Part shown: positions 32,876-41,656 of the stretch, piece by piece
How positions within the stretch are numbered: position 1 is the first letter of the stretch
How the letters are laid out: the number at the start of each line of letters is the position of its first letter
Assembly: GCF_028209885.1 (NCBI RefSeq)
Contig: NZ_JAQLEM010000010.1
Coordinates: forward strand, 12,388 to 76,387
DNA length: 64,000 bases
DNA from: Collinsella aerofaciens
Lineage (GTDB): Bacteria; Actinomycetota; Coriobacteriia; Coriobacteriales; Coriobacteriaceae
Reading direction: 5' to 3'
Translations under genes and position numbers: made by a program
Notes under the pieces: model-generated
Told to the model about the DNA's origin: nothing
The model's input: only the letters and a program-made list of their open reading frames with translations
Database searches by the model: none

Positions 32876-34738
32876 ATGATTGAGCTGCTCAGGCGTTTTG
32901 GTGGTAAGTTTCGCCGGTATATGGTGATTGGCCCTGCGTGTAAGCTGATCGAAGTGATCTTTGACCTGCTGACGCCGCTGGTGATTGCCCAGATGATCGA
33001 TAAGGGTATTGGCGCACACGATGTCAACGCCGTTATCCACTACGGCATGGTACTTGGCGCCATGGCTGTGATCGGCATCTCGTTTACGCTCGTCTGCCAA
33101 AAGATGGCGGCGCTCACCTCGCAGGGCATGGGCACCGATATCCGCGGTGCGCTCTACCAGCACATCAACAAGTTGAGCTATGCCGAACTCGACCGCTTTG
33201 GCACGCCGTCGCTTATCACCCGCATCACCAACGACGTCAACCAAGTGCAGCTTGCCGTGGCGCTGGGCGTGCGCATGCTCATCCGCTGGCCCTTCTTGGC
33301 GGTGGGCTCTATGTGCGCGGCCCTTGCCATCGACCTTAAGCTCGGCATGATCTTTTTGATTTGCACGCCCGCCATTGGCCTGGTGTTTTGGTTTGTCATG
33401 GCGCGCTGCATTCCGTACTACAAGCAGCTGCAGGCAAAGCTCGACCGCATCGCGCTCATTTGCCGCGAGGGGCTTTCGGGCGCCCGCGTGGTTCGCGCCT
33501 TTGTGCGCGAGGGCCACGAGCGTGAGCGTTTTGCCCAAGCCGCCGATGACCAGGCCAATACCGCCATCGCGGTGGGCAAGCTCTCGTCGGTTCTCAACCC
33601 CGTGACGTTTTTGGTGATGAACCTGGGTGTGTGCGCCATCCTGTGGGTGGGCGGCATTCAGGTCAACGCGGGCGAGCTCACGCAGGGCCAGGTCATGGCG
33701 TTTGTGAACTACATGACGCAGACCCTGACCTCCATCGTGTACGTCGCCAACCTGGTCGTGGTCTTTACCAAGGCGAGCGCCAGTGCGTCACGTATCAACG
33801 AGGTGCTCAATTGCGTGCCGAGCATCACCGACGAGGATAACGAGCCGGTCGCACTGCCCCAGGCACCCGCGACGGACATCGACGCCCCGGTCTCCGCTCT
33901 GAGCTTTGACCATGCGAGCTTTTCGTTTGGCGTGGGCGCCGCAAATGCCGTGAGCGATGTGACCCTGGAACTCCCGCTGTGCAAGACGCTTGGCATTATC
34001 GGCGGCACGGGCAGCGGCAAGTCCACGCTCGTCTCGCTTATCCCGCGCCTGTACGATGCGGGCACCGGCAGTGTGAGCGTGATGGGCTCCGACGTGCGCG
34101 CCTGGCCGCTCGAGCAGCTGCGCCGTGTGGTTGCGACCGTCCCGCAGCGCGCGTCGCTGGTGAGCGGCACCATCCGCAGCAACCTGACCTGGCGCGACGA
34201 GTCGGCAACCGATGAAGAACTGTGGACGGCGCTCGATATGGCGCAGGCAAGCGAGTTCGTACACAACAAGCCACAGGGGCTCGACGCCCCGGTCGAGGCG
34301 GGCGGTAAGAACTTCAGCGGCGGCCAGCGCCAGCGCCTGACCATCGCGCGCGCCTTAGTGGGCACGCCGCAGGTTCTGATCATGGATGACTCCGCCTCGG
34401 CGCTCGATTTTAAGACCGACGCGGCGCTTCGCCATGCCATTCGCGAGCGCAGCGTGCGCGGTGCCGCCGAGGGCGGGCTGCCGCTGACGACCGTCATCGT
34501 GAGCCAGCGCGTCTCGACCGTGCGCGATGCCGACATGATCTGCGTGCTCGACCACGGCTCTGTCGCAGGCCTGGGCACGCACGATGAGCTGTACACGACC
34601 TGCCAGCTCTATCGCGAGATTTGCCAGTCGCAGCTTCGTCGCGAGGAGCTCGAGGGTCAGCAGGGGAGCGCGATGCCCGCGCCCGCCCCAGGCGCCCCGG
34701 CTGCCCCGGCATCCACTTGCGCAAAGGAGGGCTGCTAG
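32876..34738 (+). CDS. Heterodimeric ABC exporter, subunit with degenerate ATPase site
   Basis: A 620-residue half-transporter: six-helix membrane domain (about 15-310), then an ATPase domain with Walker A GGTGSGKS, signature FSGGQ, and Walker B VLIMDDSASALD, with Asp at the catalytic Glu position. The C-terminus ends in an Ala/Pro-rich tail. The ATG at 32876 has AGGGAG nine bases upstream; the frame is open from a TTG at 32843. The partner gene follows with no gap. No regulator gene is attached, unlike the other two pairs. Confidence 0.9.
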   Translation: MIELLRRFGGKFRRYMVIGPACKLIEVIFDLLTPLVIAQMIDKGIGAHDVNAVIHYGMVLGAMAVIGISFTLVCQKMAALTSQGMGTDIRGALYQHINKLSYAELDRFGTPSLITRITNDVNQVQLAVALGVRMLIRWPFLAVGSMCAALAIDLKLGMIFLICTPAIGLVFWFVMARCIPYYKQLQAKLDRIALICREGLSGARVVRAFVREGHERERFAQAADDQANTAIAVGKLSSVLNPVTFLVMNLGVCAILWVGGIQVNAGELTQGQVMAFVNYMTQTLTSIVYVANLVVVFTKASASASRINEVLNCVPSITDEDNEPVALPQAPATDIDAPVSALSFDHASFSFGVGAANAVSDVTLELPLCKTLGIIGGTGSGKSTLVSLIPRLYDAGTGSVSVMGSDVRAWPLEQLRRVVATVPQRASLVSGTIRSNLTWRDESATDEELWTALDMAQASEFVHNKPQGLDAPVEAGGKNFSGGQRQRLTIARALVGTPQVLIMDDSASALDFKTDAALRHAIRERSVRGAAEGGLPLTTVIVSQRVSTVRDADMICVLDHGSVAGLGTHDELYTTCQLYREICQSQLRREELEGQQGSAMPAPAPGAPAAPASTCAKEGC

Positions 34739-36598
34739 ATGAATCCGTATACTTCTTCCGGTTCGGTCGCCACGATGACGGCCAACGTGTCCGGCAACGA
34801 TAACCTCAGCGACCTGGGCGACGGTCCGCGCCAGCCCGGCGACCCCGAGCGCTACCCCGTGGGCGCGGTAACTCGCCGCCTGCTGGGCTACGTCCGTCCG
34901 CATCGCATTTCGTTTACGGCGTCGTTTGTGAGCGCCGCCATCTCGGTGATCTTGCAGCTCTATACGCCCATCCTCATTGGCGAGGGCATCGACCTCATCG
35001 TTACCGCCGGGCAGGTGGACTTCGGGTCGCTGCTGCCGCTCGTTACCAAGCTCGCGATTGTCGTGGTGGGTGCGGCGGCCTTTCAGTGGCTGCAGGGCTA
35101 CTGCGTCAACCGTCTGTCCTACGAGACGGTGCGCGACATGCGCGTGGAGGCGAGCGACAAGCTCAGCCGCATGCCGCTTAGCTTTATCGACGGCCATGCC
35201 CACGGCGACCTCATGAGCCGTGTGGTCAACGACGTCGATCAGGTGGGTGACGGCCTGCTGCAGGGCTTTACGCAGCTCTTCACCGGCGTCATCACCATCG
35301 TGGGCACGCTCGCGTTTATGCTCTCCATTAACCTGACCATGACGCTCGTGGTGGTGCTCGTCACGCCGCTTTCCATTTTTGCAGCCGGCGCCATCGCCAA
35401 GCTCTCCAATAAGAGCTTCACTGCTCAACAGCGCATCCAGGGCCAACTCGGCGGTCATATCGAGGAGTATGTGGGCGAGCAAAAGCTCGTGGACGCCTTC
35501 GCCTACGGCCCGCACGCTCAACAGCGCTTTGATGTCCTCAACGCCGAGCTCTATACGGCGGGCGAGCGCGCGCAGTTTATGGGTTCGCTTTCTAACCCCG
35601 GCACGCGCTTTATCAACAACATCATCTATGCCGTGGTCGCCGTGATTGGCTGCGTGGGCGTGATCACGGGCGTGCCCGCTGCGCTCACGGTGGGCGGCGT
35701 GCAGATTTTCCTGTCCTATGCCAACCAGTACACCAAGCCGTTCAACGAGGTCACCAACGTCATTACGCAGATCCAGACCGCATACGCCTCGGCGCGCCGC
35801 ATGTTCGCGTTGCTCGATGCACGCGAGCAGGAGCCCGACGCTGTGGATGCCATTGAGCTCGCCGCCCCGAAGGGCGAGGTTTCGTTTGAGCATGTGGACT
35901 TTAGCTATGTGCCCGACCGCAAACTGCTGCAGGATATCTGCATCGAGGCCAAGCCCGGCATGCGCTTTGCCCTGGTCGGCCCCACGGGCTGCGGAAAGAC
36001 GACGCTCATCAACCTGCTGCTGCGCTTTTACGATATCGATGCCGGCCGCATCGCGGTCGATGGCAAGGCTTCGCGTGACTACACGCGCGCAAGCCTGCGT
36101 TGTGCCTTTGGCATGGTGCTGCAGGACACTTGGCTGTTCGAGGGCACGGTAGCGGACAACATTGCTTACGGTTGCCCAGGCGCCACACGCGAGCAGGTTA
36201 TCGAGGCGGCCAAGCGCGCGCATGCACACAAGTTTATCGTGCAGCTGCCAGGCGGCTACGATACGGTGATCGGCGAGGACGGCGGCACGTTTAGCCAAGG
36301 TCAAAAACAGCTGCTGTGCATCGCGCGCGTCATGCTCACCGATCCGGCGATTCTGCTGCTGGACGAGGCAACGTCGAGCATCGATACGCGTACCGAGCTG
36401 CAGGTGCAGGCGGCATTCGACGAGCTCATGGCTGGCCGCACAAGCTTTGTCGTGGCGCACCGCCTGAGCACCATCCGCAACGCCGACTGCATTCTGGTGA
36501 TGCGCGACGGCGAGATTATCGAGCGCGGCACGCACGACGAGCTGCTAGCGGCAGGCGGCTTCTACGCCGAACTCTACCGCAGCCAGTTCGCCCAGTGA
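34739..36598 (+). CDS. Heterodimeric ABC exporter, subunit with canonical ATPase site
   Basis: A 619-residue half-transporter whose ATG follows the partner's stop codon directly, with AAGGAGG in the end of the upstream gene. After a short polar N-terminus, membrane helices span about 50-350. Walker A is GPTGCGKT, the signature FSQGQ, Walker B ILLLDEATSS, so this subunit holds the working catalytic Glu. It forms the second of three such pairs in the window. Substrate unknown. Confidence 0.9.
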   Translation: MNPYTSSGSVATMTANVSGNDNLSDLGDGPRQPGDPERYPVGAVTRRLLGYVRPHRISFTASFVSAAISVILQLYTPILIGEGIDLIVTAGQVDFGSLLPLVTKLAIVVVGAAAFQWLQGYCVNRLSYETVRDMRVEASDKLSRMPLSFIDGHAHGDLMSRVVNDVDQVGDGLLQGFTQLFTGVITIVGTLAFMLSINLTMTLVVVLVTPLSIFAAGAIAKLSNKSFTAQQRIQGQLGGHIEEYVGEQKLVDAFAYGPHAQQRFDVLNAELYTAGERAQFMGSLSNPGTRFINNIIYAVVAVIGCVGVITGVPAALTVGGVQIFLSYANQYTKPFNEVTNVITQIQTAYASARRMFALLDAREQEPDAVDAIELAAPKGEVSFEHVDFSYVPDRKLLQDICIEAKPGMRFALVGPTGCGKTTLINLLLRFYDIDAGRIAVDGKASRDYTRASLRCAFGMVLQDTWLFEGTVADNIAYGCPGATREQVIEAAKRAHAHKFIVQLPGGYDTVIGEDGGTFSQGQKQLLCIARVMLTDPAILLLDEATSSIDTRTELQVQAAFDELMAGRTSFVVAHRLSTIRNADCILVMRDGEIIERGTHDELLAAGGFYAELYRSQFAQ

Positions 36599-36719
36599 GG
36601 AAGCCCGTGGGGCAAATTAATCAATCGACAGACGGTGGTTTACATCTGTCACGTTAGTACTAAGATATTCATCTAATAAATTGCATTAGTGGCTTTAGTT
36701 TTGGGGGAAACGAGGCAAC

Positions 36720-37277
36720 GTGACTATGACGTGCTCTTTGGTGGTTAACAGCAAGAGCGGTAATACCAGGATGGTTTCGGGCGCGATCAAGCGCGCTCTG
36801 CAGGCTGCGGGCGTTGAATTCGTCCATGCCGCGGCGTTGAGCGACGATGCGGATGCAGATCAGGTTGCGCTCGAGGCGCAGGGCGCCTGCGCGGCCGACA
36901 CGGTGCTCGTTGGCTTTTGGTGCGACAAGGGCGCGTGCACGCCTTCGGTTGCCGCGCTGCTCTCCGCTCTGCACGGCAAGCGCGTTTTCCTCTTTGGTAC
37001 CTGCGGTTTTGGCGCTGACCAGAGCTATTACCAGCAGATTATCGACCGCGTAACTTCCAATTTGGCTGGGGATGCCGAGCTTGTAGGCTGGGCGATGTGC
37101 CAGGGTAAAATGGGCCCCGCGGTCAAGCAACGCTACGAGGCCATGCTCGAGCAAGATCCCGACAACGCCCGATTTAAGATGCTGCTCGACAACTGGGTTG
37201 CCGCGAAGGATCACCCCACCAAGGAGGACCTGGACAACATGGCCGCAGCCGCCAAGAAGGCCGTGCTGGGGGAGTAG
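36720..37277 (+). CDS. Flavodoxin-family protein
   Basis: A 185-residue FMN-binding-type protein with the phosphate-binding loop NSKSGNT (about 10-16) near the N-terminus and VLVGFWCDKGACT (about 63-75) in the isoalloxazine-contact region. It should carry electrons or act as an NAD(P)H-linked reductase partner. GTG at 36720 (GAGG five bases upstream) or ATG at 36726 are both possible starts. It stands alone 121 bp after the ABC pair. Redox partner unknown. Confidence 0.82.
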   Translation: MTMTCSLVVNSKSGNTRMVSGAIKRALQAAGVEFVHAAALSDDADADQVALEAQGACAADTVLVGFWCDKGACTPSVAALLSALHGKRVFLFGTCGFGADQSYYQQIIDRVTSNLAGDAELVGWAMCQGKMGPAVKQRYEAMLEQDPDNARFKMLLDNWVAAKDHPTKEDLDNMAAAAKKAVLGE

Positions 37278-37319
37278 CTCCCATCGCTGACGGCGGTCGG
37301 TCCATCTTTCTAAATGAAA

Positions 37320-37449
37320 CGTCCTCCCGGGCGTCGGGGCACGAAGTTCCCTGCTCTACAGTCCTGCGCAAGACGAAGGCCACATTAAGTGGCCTTCTTT
37401 GCGTGCGGAACTCGCGATGAACTTCGTGCCCCGCCGTCCGGGAGGACGC
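37320..37449. repeat. Long hairpin element, copy 1 of a pair
   Basis: A 30-bp arm beginning CGTCCTCCCGGGCGTCGGGG (37320-37349) pairs with 37420-37449 with at most one or two mismatches. The interior contains CAGTCCTGCGCAAGACGAAG, GGCCACATTAAGTGGCC and TTCCGCACG-type sequence, matching copy 2 in reverse orientation. Confidence 0.88.
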
Positions 37450-37507
37450 CTCTTTATTGATGGGAGGCCTGATAGGTCGATGGTTCCGTGCCCGGATGCG
37501 TCCAAAG

Positions 37508-37866
37508 TGGGACGGGCTTTCCGGATGGGCAGGCTTTCGAAAAATGCGTCCCGGAATTTGCCTTTGGAATGGGACGTAGTTTCCCGTTGAGGTGCTTTGC
37601 GGAAAGTGCATCCCACTCTGGGCGGGGGACTCAACGGGAAACTGCGTCCCATAATTAGGCCGAGAAATGGGATGAACTTTCCCAATGAGAGCCAACCGGA
37701 AACCACGTCCCAGAATCAGCCCAAAGTGGGACGCACTTTCCCAACGAGCCTCAACCGGAAAATACATCCCGGAATCCAGCTGAATAGTGGGACACACTTT
37801 TCCAATCGGGTCCCAAGCGGAAACTGCATCCCGTTCCGGACGTGAATTCTGGGACACGGTTTCCGG
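37508..37866. repeat. Tandem array of about 61-bp palindromic units
   Basis: TGGGAC (or TGGGAT) starts units at 37508, 37570, 37667, 37727, 37788 and 37849, giving spacings of 62, 97, 60, 61 and 61. Each unit has the form TGGGACGnACTTTCCC...GGAAAnTnCGTCCC, so it is an imperfect hairpin itself. The 97-base interval looks like a unit with an extra half. Confidence 0.8.
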
Positions 37867-37950
37867 ATACAAAGAAGGCCACAAGACATGGCCTTCGACT
37901 TATATATGTTCAGCGGATACCCCTATGACAAGCTGCGCTCCAACAACAGG

Positions 37951-38080
37951 GCGTCTGTCCGGGCGGAGGCATATAAGGTTCATCGCGAGTTCCGCACGCA
38001 AAAGGGGCCACTTAATGTGGCCTCCGTCTTGCGCAGGACTGTCCGAGCAGGGAACCTTATATGCCTCCGCCCGGACAGAC
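37951..38080. repeat. Long hairpin element, copy 2 of a pair
   Basis: A 30-bp arm beginning CGTCTGTCCGGGCGGAGGCA (37951-37980) pairs exactly with 38051-38080. The interior, with GAGTTCCGCACGCAAA and CGTCTTGCGCAGGACTG, is the reverse complement of that in copy 1, but the arms are different in sequence. Confidence 0.9.
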
Positions 38081-38108
38081 GTTTCAGTTGTGAATTAGCA
38101 GCGACCCG

Positions 38109-40409
38109 CTACTTGATCTTGGTTGTACCCGGTGCCAGGTTGGGGTCGGTCTCGTTGGCCTCGGTCTGGAAGTGCTCGGTGTACACGTTCTTGCCGTCGC
38201 GGAACATCTCGTAGTACTGCATCTTGGCGTAATCCTCGCGTGCCTTGGTGACAGCCGCGGCAGCGGCATCGTCACCGGTGACGTTGGAGGAGAGCGCCCA
38301 GCGCAGGCTGGCGTCCTCGTAGCCCACCGAGTTGATGGCGGGCAGCGACTCGCGCAGCGTCATGTGCGCTTTCTGGTAGTCGGTCAGCGGTGCGCCGATC
38401 AGCTGCATAAGCTGCGTGGACAGGTAGTTGGTGGACAGGTCGTCGACCTCGCTCGTCTGGTCGCAGCCGGCAACGTCGTAGTTGGCCCAGATGATGTAGT
38501 CGGTCTGCCACAGACGTTCCTGGTGCGTGGCATCGTCCTCGCCGGTAAACCACTTGTCGTTGAACTCAGACGGGAAGAACGGCTGGTGGTCGCCCCAGAA
38601 CACCACGACTACCTTACGGTCGAGCTTGCTCAGGGCGTTGAGGAAGTAGCGAAGCGCCTGGTCGGACTGCTCGATGCACGAGACATACTCGTCGACATCG
38701 GAGAGCGTGCCGTCCTCGACGGTCTTGGCGTCCAGATCGGTCGTGTCGATGTTCAGGTGCATCTGCTTGTCGACCGGCAGCAGACCCGTGTCGTAGCCCG
38801 AGTGGTTCTGCATGGTCACGTCGAAGATAAACTGCGGATCGGCGTTCTGGTCGAGCAGCTCAAGAATCTTGTCGTAGGTCGCCTGGTCGGTCACCATGCC
38901 GCGCAGGGTATCGGCGCCCTGGAAGTCGTTGATGGACAGGAACTGGTCAAAGCCAAAGTCCTTGTAGACGTTCTCGCGGTTCCAGTTGGTTGCGTGGTTG
39001 GGGTGCATGGCCGTGGTGGAATATCCGAGCGACTTGAACTGCTCTGCCAGGTTCCCGGTCGTTTCCATGTTGTAGATGGTGTAGGGGTACACGCCCGAGC
39101 CCAGGTTGGCCATGGAGTTGCCGGTCATAAACTCAAACTCGGTATTGGCGGTACCGCCGCCGTAGGCGCTCACGTAGAGCTTGCCGCGGCTGAGGCAGTT
39201 GGACAGGTTCTTAAAGTACTGCGGGCCCTCGTAGCCGGCACGCATATTCTGGTAGATGGATAGGTCCGAGAAGGTCTCGTTCATGATGGCGATGACCGTG
39301 GGTTTCTCGCTGTCGAACTGCTCCTTTGCGGCGGTGCGCTCGTCACTCTTGGCTGCGTCGGACTTGTCGTAGGCCTTGGCGTACTTTTTGAGCGTGGCCT
39401 TGGCATCGTCGACGGAGTAGTCGGCGGGTTTGGGCGGCTTGATGGACTGCGCTGCGCTAATGAAAGCGGGCAGGTAGCCCTCGCGCCAGTAGCTCTCGAG
39501 CGGGCGCCAGGTATAGACGGTGATGCCGAGGGTGTTGTAGTAGTCGATGAGCGTGACGTGTGCGGTCACACCGCCCAGGCACAGCACGGCGACGAGCAGG
39601 TTGGTGAGCAGCATGCGCTTGGCGTTGGCGGCGCCCTTCTGACGGTGCGGTGCCACCAGGCCGGCGTACTCGCACAGCAGCATGGCGATGGCGGTAAAGC
39701 CCATGGACAGCACACAGAACAGCGAGATGGAGAAGGTGTAGCCGGTGCCGGCGACCGCGGCGGCGGTGGAGATGGCCGAAAGGTCGCCCGGCTGGATGGG
39801 CATGGATTTAAACGTGATGACGAAGAACTCGGCAATGCCCAGGACAAAGAGGGCAAAGGCCAGGACCGCGGGAGCTGCGCCGTGGCGCTGGAACAGGAAG
39901 AACAAGCCGATCATGAGCACGGTGATGATGGCCCACTCGAGCAGGATGCACAGGGGGTAGACGCAGGTAAAGTCGTGGTTGGACGAGACCTCCATGCCCA
40001 GCAGCGCAAAGACGCCGGCGAGCAGCAGGCACAGGACGGCGGCGACGAGTGGTTTGCCCACAAAGGCGCCGCGCAGGCGGGCGAGCTTGCCGGTGGGGGC
40101 GGGGGCGTCGGGCTTGGCGAACGCAAAGACGCGCGGGGCGATGCGATCGCGGGCGATGCTGGCCCAGGCGCATCCGGTGAGGATGGCGTTGGTCAGGATG
40201 AGCATCACAAAGGCGAGCGGCTCGTTTTGGGCGACGAGGCCAATGGCGCCCCAAATAGTCAAAAAGACCTGGAACAGGCCGAAGACGACGCTCCACCCAA
40301 GAGCGCTTTTGGCAACGGTGCCCGACTGAGCGCGAATGGCCTTGGCCTCGCGCAAGACAAGGTAGACGGTCGCCGCAAGACCGACGAGCGAGATGGCGGC
40401 AGCGAACAT
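38109..40409 (-). CDS. LTA synthase-family sulfatase-fold phosphoglycerol transferase
   Basis: A 766-residue membrane enzyme. About ten N-terminal hydrophobic segments (1-310) lead to an extracellular sulfatase-fold domain (about 370-700) with metal-site IAIMNETFSDL, the nucleophile region YGGGTANTEFEF (Thr expected as catalytic residue) and FWGDHQPFFP. The family transfers phosphoglycerol from lipids to teichoic acids or envelope glycans. A long C-terminal tail of about 70 charged residues is extra. The ATG at 40409 has TGAGGAG nine bases upstream. It is monocistronic. Exact acceptor unknown. Confidence 0.9.
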   Translation of the reverse strand: MFAAAISLVGLAATVYLVLREAKAIRAQSGTVAKSALGWSVVFGLFQVFLTIWGAIGLVAQNEPLAFVMLILTNAILTGCAWASIARDRIAPRVFAFAKPDAPAPTGKLARLRGAFVGKPLVAAVLCLLLAGVFALLGMEVSSNHDFTCVYPLCILLEWAIITVLMIGLFFLFQRHGAAPAVLAFALFVLGIAEFFVITFKSMPIQPGDLSAISTAAAVAGTGYTFSISLFCVLSMGFTAIAMLLCEYAGLVAPHRQKGAANAKRMLLTNLLVAVLCLGGVTAHVTLIDYYNTLGITVYTWRPLESYWREGYLPAFISAAQSIKPPKPADYSVDDAKATLKKYAKAYDKSDAAKSDERTAAKEQFDSEKPTVIAIMNETFSDLSIYQNMRAGYEGPQYFKNLSNCLSRGKLYVSAYGGGTANTEFEFMTGNSMANLGSGVYPYTIYNMETTGNLAEQFKSLGYSTTAMHPNHATNWNRENVYKDFGFDQFLSINDFQGADTLRGMVTDQATYDKILELLDQNADPQFIFDVTMQNHSGYDTGLLPVDKQMHLNIDTTDLDAKTVEDGTLSDVDEYVSCIEQSDQALRYFLNALSKLDRKVVVVFWGDHQPFFPSEFNDKWFTGEDDATHQERLWQTDYIIWANYDVAGCDQTSEVDDLSTNYLSTQLMQLIGAPLTDYQKAHMTLRESLPAINSVGYEDASLRWALSSNVTGDDAAAAAVTKAREDYAKMQYYEMFRDGKNVYTEHFQTEANETDPNLAPGTTKIK

Positions 40410-40622
40410 GCTGAGACTCCTCACAAACTAAAACGTACGAAAGCGGGGGTTTACCCGATTGTTACCAAGATATGCGCTGCAATTGGTGGCTGCGCACAAC
40501 AACCAGCCATATTAACGCGCACGTGCGGCGGTGTGGCGCAATGTAGTGGCGGCCTGCGCGATAATGGACGGGAATTACACGGAAACGTAAAGGCTTCTTA
40601 AAGAATTAGCGAGGATAGAGCT

Positions 40623-41498
40623 ATGGGCGAGCAGGTTTGTATGACGGGCACCGAGTACTGCGGCGGAGCTGTGGGCGTGGACGCGGGCGGCTATCCGGTC
40701 GAGACTACGGGCAACGCGGCGCTGGACATCTTGGAACACCGCTCGTCCACGCGTGCCTTCGCGCGTGATGACGACGACCGTCCCGTGGCGGTGACCGACG
40801 AGCAGCGGGCGGCGATCTTGCATGCGGCGAGCCGCGCGCCGTCGGCGGGCGCCATGATGATGTATTCCATCGTGAGCGTCCGCGAGCAGGCAACGCTCGA
40901 CCGCCTGGCCGACCTGTGCGACCACCAGCCCATGATCGCCAAGGCGCCCTGGGCACTTATATTTGTGGTCGACTATGCCAAGTGGATCGATCTGTTTGAG
41001 CACGTGGGCTGCTTTGAGCCCGAGTTTGTAGAGCGTACGGGCAAGGCGCCCCGCCGCGCGCCGGGTCTGGGCGACTTTGCCATCGCGGCTCAGGATGCCG
41101 TGATCGCCGCGCAAAACGCCGTGGTTGCCGCCGAGGCCCTGGGGCTGGGGAGCTGCTATATCGGCGACATCGTCGAGAACGCCGAGGAAGTTGCCGCGCT
41201 GCTCGATCTGCCGCCCTATACCATGCCGCTGTCGATGCTCATCATCGGCACGCCCCGTAAGGAGCGCCCGGCAATCGCGCACCCCGTGGTGAACCTGGTG
41301 CACGAGGAGCGCTACTGCCGTGCGGATGCCGCGACTATGGATGCGCAGGTGGCCGAGATGGATGCGATGTTTCGCCCGCACGCCCGTGAGGTGGGGGAGC
41401 GCGTCGTGGATATCTACACCCGCAAGCACACGAGCCCCTTTATGGCCGAGATGAGCCGCTCCATGGAGTGGTGGTTCAAAAACTGGCTCGGAAAATGA
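40623..41498 (+). CDS. Nitroreductase-family protein, long form
   Basis: A 291-residue flavoenzyme. After about 30 extra N-terminal residues comes the FMN-phosphate motif EHRSSTRAFAR (38-48), then ASRAPSAGAMMMY (69-81) and GLGSCYIGDIVENAEEV (near 178). The C-terminal extension with YTRKHTSPFMAEMSRSMEWW is characteristic of a clostridial or coriobacterial subgroup. GAGGA precedes the ATG. A family D repeat follows. Substrate unknown. Confidence 0.87.
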   Translation: MGEQVCMTGTEYCGGAVGVDAGGYPVETTGNAALDILEHRSSTRAFARDDDDRPVAVTDEQRAAILHAASRAPSAGAMMMYSIVSVREQATLDRLADLCDHQPMIAKAPWALIFVVDYAKWIDLFEHVGCFEPEFVERTGKAPRRAPGLGDFAIAAQDAVIAAQNAVVAAEALGLGSCYIGDIVENAEEVAALLDLPPYTMPLSMLIIGTPRKERPAIAHPVVNLVHEERYCRADAATMDAQVAEMDAMFRPHAREVGERVVDIYTRKHTSPFMAEMSRSMEWWFKNWLGK

Positions 41499-41503
41499 CG
41501 AAT

Positions 41504-41530
41504 GTGACAAGGGGATAGTCCCTTTGTCAC
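41504..41530. repeat. Palindromic repeat family D, copy 2
   Basis: GTGACAAGGGGATAGTCCCT then TTGTCAC. Confidence 0.88.
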
Positions 41531-41562
41531 ACTTCATATCGCCGCGGTAGCCTAAAGACTGT

Positions 41563-41621
41563 ATAAATCTTTATCTAGCTGGGAAAACAGTGCATTAAAA
41601 CATGGGCCGATTACCTATAAT
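41563..41621 (+). promoter_or_regulatory. kup promoter with palindrome
   Basis: A consensus -10 TATAAT lies at 41616-41621 with no strong -35. The palindrome ATAAA-TC-TTTAT (41563-41574) about 42 bp upstream is AT-rich like KdpE sites and could be an activator box. The link to KdpE is a guess. Confidence 0.45.
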
Positions 41622-41656
41622 CCCTTCGAACATTAAAGTTGGGAGGAAACCGGCTT

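Larger units (their letters stand above)
37278..38108. other. 830-bp non-coding repeat region
   Basis: No convincing gene. Two long hairpin elements with a shared inner sequence (37320-37449 and 37951-38080) flank a tandem array of about 61-bp units (37508-37866). The intervening 37450-37507 and 37867-37950 hold nothing I can name. Confidence 0.8.

Noticed and set aside
37508..37866. Possible CRISPR array with about 61-bp period
   Set aside because: The whole unit is repeated with drift, so there are no unique spacers, and there are no cas genes.
37174..37884. Open reverse frames across the 61-bp array
   Set aside because: They exist because the repeat unit length of about 61 bp occasionally keeps frame; there is no ribosome-binding site and the product is repeat-derived.
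41531..41656. c-di-AMP (ydaO) riboswitch before kup
   Set aside because: Only about 125 bp is available and the conserved ydaO core sequences are not visible.
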